Assembly: GCA_050014415.1 (NCBI GenBank)
Contig: JBEKDJ010000061.1
Location: 1-18,816 of the forward strand
Length of the DNA stretch: 18,816 bases
Direction: 5' to 3'
DNA from: JBEKDJ01 sp050014415
GTDB taxonomy: Bacteria > Desulfobacterota > BSN033 > UBA1163
Under the pieces are notes generated by a model, which searched no databases, had not been told where the DNA came from, and saw only the letters and a program-made list of their open reading frames with translations. The translations under genes were made by a program, and so were the position numbers. Below, one piece after another: positions 13,196-18,816 of the stretch (position 1 is the stretch's first letter; each line of letters starts with the position of its first letter).

Positions 13196-14296
13196 ATGGT
13201 CGAGGAAATCTTCTACTGGCTGGCCTTGAGCCTTACACCCGGGGTTGGAAGCACCCTCATCAAAAGGCTAGTGGACCAATTTGACGATCCCAAAACCGTG
13301 TTTCAGGCCCCCATGAAGGAATTGCTGAGAATTGAAGGGCTGGGTGAAAAGGTCGCTTTAGAGATCCGCAAGGGCCCCCTGGAAAAGACGGTAGAGAGGG
13401 AGTTATCCTTATTAAAGGGGGTGGGAGGGACAATTCTCACGTTGAAGGATGACGCGTATCCTAGACGACTGAAAGATATCTACGATCCTCCCGCGGTGCT
13501 CTATGTCCGGGGAGAATTCAGAAAAGAAGATGAGTTGGCGGTCTCAATTGTGGGGAGTAGAAAGACCTCTCCTTACGGGAGGTGGACCACAGAAAAGGTA
13601 AGTCAGGAACTTGCTCACCAAGGGGTGACCATCGTGAGCGGAATGGCGAGAGGGATCGATTCCCTGGCTCATTGGGGAGCCATCTCGGCAGGAGGAAGGA
13701 CGATTGCGGTATTGGGTTGCGGAGTGGATGTGATCTATCCTTCTGAGAATCGAAACCTTTTTAAGAAGATCATCGATTGTGGGGCCGTTCTGTCCGAGTT
13801 CCGAATGGGGTCGCCTCCTGAGGCAGGACATTTCCCCAAGAGGAATCGCATCATTAGTGGTCTTTCCCTCGGGGTCGTGGTGGTCGAAGCGAGTACGAAG
13901 AGCGGTTCTTTGCTCACGGCCGGCTATGCCTTGGAACAAGGGAGGGAGGTTTTCGCCGTGCCTGGAAATGTGGGATTCGAAGGCAGCAGGGGCACCAATC
14001 GGCTGATCAAGGAAGGGGCCAAGATGGTGGAATCCAGCGACGATATCTTGGAGGAGATAATGCCCCAATGGAGGAGAGAGGAAGAGACGACTCATGAGGT
14101 TGAGAGCCCGGGTCGAGGTCTCCCTGAAGAGGAGAAAATTCTCTATGAGCTTCTCGGAGAGACCCCCTTGCATATCGATGCGATCATTCAGGCGAGTGGA
14201 TTTGAACCGGGAACGGTTTCGAGTCTCCTTCTGAATCTGGAGCTAAAAGGGCTCATCTCTCAGTGGCCCGGCAAATGTTTTAGTAGGAAGAGGTGA
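13196..14296 (+). CDS. dprA: DNA processing protein DprA (Smf)
   Basis: DprA binds incoming single-stranded DNA during transformation and loads RecA. The 366-residue product has all three parts. An N-terminal helix-hairpin-helix/SAM-like region covers about residues 1-60 (LTPGVGSTLIKRLV, IEGLGEKVALEIRKG). The Rossmann-like DprA core covers about 95-285, with IVGSRKTSPYGRW (118-130), VSGMARGIDSLAH (147-159), FPKRNRIISGL (213-223), STKSGSLLTA and VFAVPGNV. The C-terminal winged-helix domain DprA_WH covers 310-366. ATG 13196 is chosen because GAGAGG at 13184-13189 lies six bases before it; an in-frame TTG at 13166 would overlap that site. The dprA-topA order is widely conserved in bacteria, and topA follows after a repeat element. 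Presence in many non-transformable bacteria means competence is not implied. Confidence 0.96.
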   Translation: MVEEIFYWLALSLTPGVGSTLIKRLVDQFDDPKTVFQAPMKELLRIEGLGEKVALEIRKGPLEKTVERELSLLKGVGGTILTLKDDAYPRRLKDIYDPPAVLYVRGEFRKEDELAVSIVGSRKTSPYGRWTTEKVSQELAHQGVTIVSGMARGIDSLAHWGAISAGGRTIAVLGCGVDVIYPSENRNLFKKIIDCGAVLSEFRMGSPPEAGHFPKRNRIISGLSLGVVVVEASTKSGSLLTAGYALEQGREVFAVPGNVGFEGSRGTNRLIKEGAKMVESSDDILEEIMPQWRREEETTHEVESPGRGLPEEEKILYELLGETPLHIDAIIQASGFEPGTVSSLLLNLELKGLISQWPGKCFSRKR

Positions 14297-14309
14297 AGCC
14301 TTTTAATAA

Positions 14310-14397
14310 AATAACCAAATTTCAAACACCCATAACCGAATCATGACAAGAATTCCAACAGGAATTGAATTGTCCTGGTGATTTCATTTTGGTTATT
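14310..14397. repeat. Hairpin-forming intergenic repeat (CCAAATTTCAA family) between dprA and topA
   Basis: Outer arms at 14310-14330 and 14377-14397 are inverted repeats of about 21 bases. They include the perfect 10-mer pair AATAACCAAA/TTTGGTTATT. The centre holds a perfect AATTCC-AACA-GGAATT hairpin (14351-14366). The left arm contains CCAAATTTCAAA (14315-14326), shared exactly with the element downstream of topA. The structure resembles a small non-autonomous palindromic element; no transposase is present. Confidence 0.7.
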
Positions 14398-14399
14398 AT
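14370..14399 (+). promoter_or_regulatory. Possible topA promoter within the repeat
   Basis: TTGTCC (14370-14375, four of six) and TATTAT (14394-14399, five of six) are 18 bases apart. They place a start near 14406 and leave a 30-base leader that contains GGAG before the topA ATG. The -10 box overlaps the right arm of the hairpin repeat. Confidence 0.4.
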
Positions 14400-14435
14400 G
14401 ATTTGGTTGTGATGGTTTAACTGGAGTGTGAGAAG

Positions 14436-16658
14436 ATGTTGAAAGGGTTGATTGTGGTTGAGTCTCCCGCGAAAGTAAAGACCCTCCAAAAATTCTTGGG
14501 AGAAGACTATGTCATCAAGGCCTCCGTAGGTCATATCAAGGACCTACCAGAGAGTGAGCTAGGGGTGGATCTTCAAAATGATTTTCAACCTCAATATGTT
14601 ACGATTTCTGGGAAGGGAAAGATTCTTCGGGAGTTGAAAAAAGCCAGCAAGGGAGTGGAGAATATTTATCTCGGACCTGACCCGGACCGGGAAGGTGAAG
14701 CCATTGCCTGGCACATCGCAGAGGAGATCGGAGATGGCGAGAAGAATATCTATAGGGTCCTCTTCAATGAGATTACGAAAAAGGCGGTCTTAGAGGCCCT
14801 TAAGCATCCCGGGAGGCTTCAACAGCCCAAATACGAGGCACAACAGGCAAGACGGATATTGGATCGTTTGGTCGGTTATCAGATCAGTCCGATTCTTTGG
14901 GAGAAGGTACGGCGGGGATTAAGTGCGGGTCGGGTCCAATCGGTTGCCGTTCGGATCATCTGCGAGAGGGAAAGGGAGATCCGAGATTTTGTCTCCCAAG
15001 AGTATTGGAGCCTGACCGCTTCTCTTCGGGGGACACAATCTCCCGCTGCCTTTGATGCGAAATTGGTCAAATGGAAAGGGAAGAAAGTGGTCATGGCGAA
15101 TGAGACCGAAGCCCTGGCCATCCAACGCTCTCTTGAGGTTGTTCCCTATACTGTTTCAAAGGTAGTGCAGCAGGAGAAACAGCGTCATCCATTTCCTCCT
15201 TTCATCACCAGCCGGCTGCAGCAGGATGCCTATCGAAAACTTTCCTTCCCTGCGCAGAAGACGATGTGGATTGCCCAGCGATTGTACGAAGGAATAGATC
15301 TCGGACAATTAGGAACAGTGGGGCTCATCACTTACATGAGGACGGACTCGCCTCGGGTCGCTTCCGAAGCGATCCACCAGGTCAGAGACTGGATTAAAGA
15401 TCGCTTCGGGGAACCCTACCTTCCTCCAAAACCTAACCTCTATAAAAGCCGCAGGGGAGCGCAGGAAGCCCACGAGGCGATCCGCCCGACGTCCATGGAT
15501 TTGAATCCTGAGAATGTAAAATCTCACCTGGACAAGGATCAGAGGGCCCTTTATAAGTTGATCTGGGATCGATTCGTTGCTTCTCAGATGGCTTCAGCAG
15601 TCTTTCTTCAGACGACTGTGGAGATCAAAGCGGACGATGCCGTTTTTACAGCGGCGGGGACTGTTCCCGTCTTCCAGGGGTTCATGGCCCTGTATGTGGA
15701 AGGGGAGGATAATCACGAGAATGGAGATCAAGAGAAGAGATTACCTGCTCTCTCTGAAAGCGAGGCATTGGAGTTATTGGGTCTGATTCCTAAGCAGCAT
15801 TTCACCCAGCCCCCTAGTCGATTCTCTGAAGCGACGTTGATCAGGGAATTGGAAGAGAGGGGAATCGGAAGGCCATCAACCTATGCCACCATTTTGAGCA
15901 CCATCAAAGAAAAGGGATACGTGGGATTGGATAAAGGGAAGTTTTCCCCGACGGAATTAGGGCTGCTGGTGAACGACCTTCTGGTGGTCAACTTTCCCGA
16001 TATTCTCGATGTTGAGTTCACGGCTCAGATGGAAGAGAACTTGGACAAGATCGAAGAAGAGGAGAAGGGGTGGGTTGAAACGCTCAGGGAGTTTTACATC
16101 CCTTTCAACAAAGACTTGGAGATGGCGAAGGTCTCCATGAGAGATGTGAAAAGAGAGCAGATCCCCACCGATGCCCTCTGCGAGAAGTGTGGATCGAAGA
16201 TGGTGAAGCGCTGGGGAAAGAGAGGGTATTTCTTAGCCTGCTCAAGCTATCCCAAATGCCGATACACGAGAGAGGTGGAGGTTAACGAAGACAACAAAGT
16301 AGAGATTGAAGCTAAGTGTGAAAGATGCCAGAGCCCGATGGTCGTCAAGAACGGAAAGTTTGGGAGGTTCTTGGCTTGTTCCAATTATCCCGCCTGTAAA
16401 TTCACAAAGGCTTTGGATACTGGCGTCCGGTGCCCGCAGGAGGGATGCGACGGGACCATTGTGGAACGAAGGACGCGCAAAGGAAGGACCTTTTACGGCT
16501 GCACCAACTATCCCCGATGCACCTATGCTTTGTGGGACAAACCCATTCCGGTGAAGTGTCCCCAGTGCGATTCCCCTTTCTTGGTTGAAAAGCAGGGAAA
16601 GGGTGGAGTGATGAAACGATGCCCCCGGAAAGATTGTGGATATCGGGAATTGGAATGA
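14436..16658 (+). CDS. topA: DNA topoisomerase I (type IA)
   Basis: Topoisomerase I relaxes negative supercoils by single-strand passage. The 740-residue product begins with the TOPRIM domain (LIVVESPAKVKTLQKFLG at 5-22, GPDPDREGEAIAWH at 80-93). It continues through the gate domains and has the active-site tyrosine Y300 in GLITYMRTDSPR. The motif QEAHEAIRPT follows and SRFSEATLIRELEERGIGRPSTYA is present. From about residue 573 there are four C-terminal zinc-finger-like units: CEKCGSKMV, CERCQSPMV, CPQEGCDGTIV and CPQCDSPFLV. The first three have a paired C-x-x-Y-P-x-C half (SSYPKC, SNYPAC, TNYPRC) and the last has CPRKDC. Cysteines are intact in all four. The ATG is unambiguous, with GGAG upstream. 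The gene is flanked on both sides by hairpin repeats of one family. Confidence 0.98.
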   Translation: MLKGLIVVESPAKVKTLQKFLGEDYVIKASVGHIKDLPESELGVDLQNDFQPQYVTISGKGKILRELKKASKGVENIYLGPDPDREGEAIAWHIAEEIGDGEKNIYRVLFNEITKKAVLEALKHPGRLQQPKYEAQQARRILDRLVGYQISPILWEKVRRGLSAGRVQSVAVRIICEREREIRDFVSQEYWSLTASLRGTQSPAAFDAKLVKWKGKKVVMANETEALAIQRSLEVVPYTVSKVVQQEKQRHPFPPFITSRLQQDAYRKLSFPAQKTMWIAQRLYEGIDLGQLGTVGLITYMRTDSPRVASEAIHQVRDWIKDRFGEPYLPPKPNLYKSRRGAQEAHEAIRPTSMDLNPENVKSHLDKDQRALYKLIWDRFVASQMASAVFLQTTVEIKADDAVFTAAGTVPVFQGFMALYVEGEDNHENGDQEKRLPALSESEALELLGLIPKQHFTQPPSRFSEATLIRELEERGIGRPSTYATILSTIKEKGYVGLDKGKFSPTELGLLVNDLLVVNFPDILDVEFTAQMEENLDKIEEEEKGWVETLREFYIPFNKDLEMAKVSMRDVKREQIPTDALCEKCGSKMVKRWGKRGYFLACSSYPKCRYTREVEVNEDNKVEIEAKCERCQSPMVVKNGKFGRFLACSNYPACKFTKALDTGVRCPQEGCDGTIVERRTRKGRTFYGCTNYPRCTYALWDKPIPVKCPQCDSPFLVEKQGKGGVMKRCPRKDCGYRELE

Positions 16659-16696
16659 GCCAAATTCCAGGAGTGCCGGGACTGAACGAATATTCT

Positions 16697-16848
16697 AAAA
16701 TCCAAATTTCAAAATCCAAATGTCAAACGAAGCTCAAATGACTCAATGTCAAGGTATTCTTACCCTTGGCAGGCAAATCGAGGACTCTATGTTTTCCGCT
16801 TTGGGCTTTGGATTTCATTTGAACTTTGAGCTTTGACATTTGACATTG
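16697..16848. repeat. Hairpin-forming intergenic repeat (CCAAATTTCAA family) between topA and the radical SAM gene
   Basis: A left segment (16697-16752) rich in CCAAA/TCAAA words faces a right segment (16801-16848) rich in TTTGG/TTTGA words, forming a long imperfect inverted repeat. For example CCAAATGTCAAACGAAGCTC on the left faces GAGCTTTGACATTTGACATT on the right. It contains CCAAATTTCAAA at 16702-16713, as in the element before topA. It lies between two convergent genes and could stop transcription in both directions, although there is no clear T-tract. Confidence 0.7.
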
Positions 16849-16850
16849 TT

Positions 16851-18158
16851 TCATCTTCGATATCTTCTCCTACCCCCGATGATCTTTTTCTGTGTGAAAC
16901 GGCGCTGCATGAATTGAAAAGGGAAGTAGACTAAACGATTGATCAGGGTGGGTGGATAATTCCACTGAAACCGTTTCAATATGGAGGGAACAGAATAGAA
17001 CTCCCTCCAGGCCTTTTTCCATCCTTCGCGCAACACCTCGCCGCTCATTTTCTTCGGTGCGAAATGGGGAGCGGATTCTTCCGGATTCTCCGACCGCCAC
17101 CACTCATCTTGAACCAACCGCCCTTCTTTCTTGAGTCGTTGATGAAGGGCCGTTCCAGGATATGGGGTGAGGACTGCAAAGACCACGGAAAAGAGTTTCG
17201 TTCGGATGGCAAAGGCAGCGGTTTCGTGAAAGACCGACGGTTCATCCTCATCAAATCCGAAGATGAAGGAACCCCAGATGGTGATTCCAAACCGATGGAG
17301 CGTGTCGATGATTTCCCGATACGCCGATGGATCATTTTGATATTTCTGAGACTGGACGAGGTTCGATCTGGAGAGAGATTCGAAACCAATGAGAAGGCCG
17401 ATACATCCGCTTCTCTTGAGCAGTTCGACATTCCCTGCCTCCTTCAGCCCTGCGAGGGAAACCTGGCCGACCCATTTCTTCTTGAGAGGAATCAAGGCAT
17501 TGAGCAGCTCCTCTGAGAAGGAGGGGTTGCCGACGATATTGTCGTCATTGAACATGATCAGGCGGTGTGGGAGACTTTTGATCTCTTCGACGACATCCCC
17601 GATCGGCCTGAATCGGTAGGTGTCTCCGAAGAATTTTCTCACTGAGCAAAACTCGCATCGGAAGGGGCATCCTCGCGTAATCTGAACGACGTCCAGTGGG
17701 AAATAGCCTCTCTTAGGCAAGATATCCCGCCGCGGTCTTGGAATTTCTGTGGGGTCTGTGAATTTCTCCTGCTGGTAAAAGTCTTTCAGATTTCCGGCTC
17801 TTAAGTCTTCAATAAGCTGTGGCCAGATTGTCTCAGCCTCACCGATTACGACAGCATCCCCATGCTCCTTGGCTTCCCCGGGGAGGGCGGTGGGATGAAT
17901 TCCTCCGAGGACGACAGGTACTCCTCTCTTTCGATAGGCATCAGCAATACGATAGGCCCTTAGGGCCGTTTTTGTCAAAACCGTAATTCCAACGAGGTCG
18001 ACCTCCTTTAACCCCTTTTCTAAATCGATCGGGGTGAGGAGGTCATCGGTAAGAGTGATATAGGCATCGGGCGGAGCCAGGGCAGCAAGAATAGAGAGGG
18101 CAAGGTTCGGAATCGGGGCATTTTCTTCAACGGCGGGCGAGATGAGTTCGATCTTCAC
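16851..18158 (-). CDS. B12-binding-domain radical SAM protein
   Basis: A 435-residue cobalamin-type radical SAM protein (class B, like HpnP/HpnR/BchE relatives). Residues 1-125 resemble the Rossmann B12-binding domain: LISPAVEENAPIPNLALSIL, DLVGITVLTKTALRAYRIAD, VVLGGIHPTALPGEA and VVIGEAE. The DxHxxG cobalt-ligand motif is not evident, as in many members. The [4Fe-4S] motif CPFRCEFC is at C164, C168, C171, followed by SVRKFFGDTYRFRP, IMFNDDNIVGNP, LIGFESLSRSNL and GSFIFGFDEDEPSVF. The C-terminal segment of about 100 residues ends in a very basic tail, GGRRRYRR. The start is GTG 18158 with no ribosome-binding site; a TTGACA-17-TACGAA promoter ends six bases before it. It stands alone, convergent with topA. 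Methyltransferases and ring-forming enzymes occur in this family, and the substrate cannot be predicted here. Confidence 0.88.
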   Translation of the reverse strand: MKIELISPAVEENAPIPNLALSILAALAPPDAYITLTDDLLTPIDLEKGLKEVDLVGITVLTKTALRAYRIADAYRKRGVPVVLGGIHPTALPGEAKEHGDAVVIGEAETIWPQLIEDLRAGNLKDFYQQEKFTDPTEIPRPRRDILPKRGYFPLDVVQITRGCPFRCEFCSVRKFFGDTYRFRPIGDVVEEIKSLPHRLIMFNDDNIVGNPSFSEELLNALIPLKKKWVGQVSLAGLKEAGNVELLKRSGCIGLLIGFESLSRSNLVQSQKYQNDPSAYREIIDTLHRFGITIWGSFIFGFDEDEPSVFHETAAFAIRTKLFSVVFAVLTPYPGTALHQRLKKEGRLVQDEWWRSENPEESAPHFAPKKMSGEVLREGWKKAWREFYSVPSILKRFQWNYPPTLINRLVYFPFQFMQRRFTQKKIIGGRRRYRR

Positions 18159-18164
18159 AATCTA

Positions 18165-18193
18165 TTCGTAACAACCTTCGCGGACATTGTCAA
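18165..18193 (-). promoter_or_regulatory. Sigma-70-type promoter for the B12 radical SAM gene, implying a leaderless transcript
   Basis: Minus-strand TTGACA (18193-18188, exact) and TACGAA (18170-18165, three of six) are separated by 17 bases. TG-T before the -10 makes an extended -10 (TGnTACGAA). Only six bases separate the -10 box from the GTG at 18158, so transcription would start at or next to the start codon. Confidence 0.5.
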
Positions 18194-18327
18194 AGGAGTT
18201 GAGAACATGAGGTTAAGGCTTAGGTCAAGAGAAAACAATTTGTCAAAATAAACATCTTGGAATCTACCAAACCTATTGAAATAATCCTTTAAACACTCCT
18301 TTCCCTTCAACTCATCACATTCCGAAA

Positions 18328-18654
18328 TTGAATACCGCAAAGAATGATCTTGCAGCTGATGTCGCAGGAGATTGGGAACTTCATTTCAAAGGCCCCATGG
18401 GACCGGAGACATGGAACATGAAGATTACACAAGATGGCGACAATCTAAAGATTCAAGCAAAAAGCCCATTTTTGGGATCGTTCGAGAGTAAGGGCACGGT
18501 GAAAGACGACGCAATCCATATGGAGTTTGTTCATAGGTTGCCGCAGGGCATATTTAACAGGGAATTTAATGGGACCGTAGAAGGGAATGCGATGAAAGGC
18601 GAAAGCAAATTGAACGGCTCTAGAGAAAGCGATTTTGATGCAGCTAAGAAATAG
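18328..18654 (+). CDS. Small beta-rich hypothetical protein, probably truncated at the N-terminus
   Basis: A 108-residue reading frame whose body reads AADVAGDWELHFKGPMG, MKITQDGDNLKIQAK, GSFESKGTVKDDAIHMEF and FNGTVEGNAMKGESKL. This is an alternating beta-strand pattern familiar from small extracytoplasmic barrel-like domains in which an ADV-G-W segment directly follows a signal peptide. Here no signal peptide is encoded. The frame has no ATG between the upstream in-frame stop (18277) and Met37; the only early start is TTG 18328 without a ribosome-binding site. It may be a domain fragment cut off from its 5' part, or a gene using TTG. A good intrinsic terminator follows 58 bases after its stop, as for a once functional gene. 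Function is unknown. Confidence 0.5.
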   Translation: MNTAKNDLAADVAGDWELHFKGPMGPETWNMKITQDGDNLKIQAKSPFLGSFESKGTVKDDAIHMEFVHRLPQGIFNREFNGTVEGNAMKGESKLNGSRESDFDAAKK

Positions 18655-18711
18655 AAAACTCCAGATCACATTACCGTAGGAAATCGTAAACGTATTTCTC
18701 TGGGATTTCAA

Positions 18712-18749
18712 AAGAGGCAGTCGCTATCAAACGTCTGCCTCTTCTTTTT
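18712..18749 (+). terminator. Rho-independent terminator
   Basis: AAGAGGCAG (18712-18720) and CTGCCTCTT (18735-18743) are a perfect 9-bp stem with a 14-base loop, followed directly by CTTTTT (18744-18749). It is correctly oriented to terminate transcription from the small gene ending at 18654. It is the only textbook intrinsic terminator I see in the window. Confidence 0.85.
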
Positions 18750-18816
18750 ACTAAGGAGTCCATAATTGATTAGACATATTGTTTGGAAAATCTCCCCTTC
18801 CCCCTCTTTGCCTGTC

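Noticed and set aside
13544..14173. 209-codon minus-strand open frame
   Set aside because: It lies entirely opposite dprA in a shadow frame, and its translation has no family character and an unnatural Pro/Arg/His-rich composition.
18155..18340. 61-codon minus-strand frame ending in a GTGA overlap with the B12 radical SAM gene
   Set aside because: It starts with TTG without a ribosome-binding site, shows no recognisable family, and runs through the promoter that explains the interval. A leader peptide is not excluded.

Overview
The window reads as bacterial chromosome, most likely from a deltaproteobacterium (Desulfobacterota sensu lato). This rests on overall gene style: an elongation factor P with its own EpmA ligase, an archaeal-type nicotinate phosphoribosyltransferase, an AmmeMemoRadiSam-type radical SAM enzyme, a MinD-like ATPase beside a J-domain/HTH protein, a LysM-like periplasmic protein with a Lys/Glu/Pro/Ala-rich linker, and hairpin-forming intergenic repeats of a kind frequent in that group. 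No rRNA, tRNA, CRISPR array, integrase, transposase or phage gene was recognised, so assignment below phylum level is not possible.

Layout. 26-1517 (+): efp and epmA, a two-gene translation unit. 1575-2178 (-): a small partner protein and a nucleotidyltransferase, a toxin-antitoxin-like cassette. It is bracketed by the true 3' end of epmA and a second, degenerate copy of that 3' end at 2224-2304. 2305-3040: about 740 bases with no recognisable gene and several hairpins. 3065-4243 (+): nicotinate phosphoribosyltransferase, whose stop codon abuts a long REP-like hairpin (4242-4367). 4454-7150 (+): radical SAM enzyme, MinD-like ATPase and a degenerate J-domain/HTH protein. 7187-9224 (-): tlpA-like thioredoxin, trxA and a long-chain polyprenyl diphosphate synthase. 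9536-11601 (-): a TrmN6-like methyltransferase overlapping by 4 bases a DUF1015 protein. 11602-12106: divergent promoter region. 12107-16658 (+): LysM-like protein, dprA, topA. 16851-18158 (-): B12-binding radical SAM enzyme. 18328-18654 (+): a small domain without an ATG, followed by a clear intrinsic terminator at 18712-18749.

Most genes are housekeeping: translation (EF-P and its modification), NAD salvage, thiol redox, quinone side-chain synthesis, tRNA modification, DNA uptake/recombination and topology. The structure that ordinary annotation would miss lies between genes. (1) The epmA tail duplication encloses the nucleotidyltransferase cassette. (2) A hairpin repeat family sharing the core CCAAATTTCAA occurs on both sides of topA and again between trxA and tlpA; one copy probably carries the topA promoter. 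(3) Two genes, the polyprenyl synthase and the B12 radical SAM enzyme, have TTGACA-17 bp promoters whose predicted transcription start falls on the start codon, and neither has a Shine-Dalgarno sequence. (4) A 14-bp palindrome overlaps the presumed promoter of the LysM-like gene. I did not find a convincing wholly new multi-gene system; the cassette bracketed by the epmA tail and the MinD/J-HTH pair are the best candidates for follow-up.
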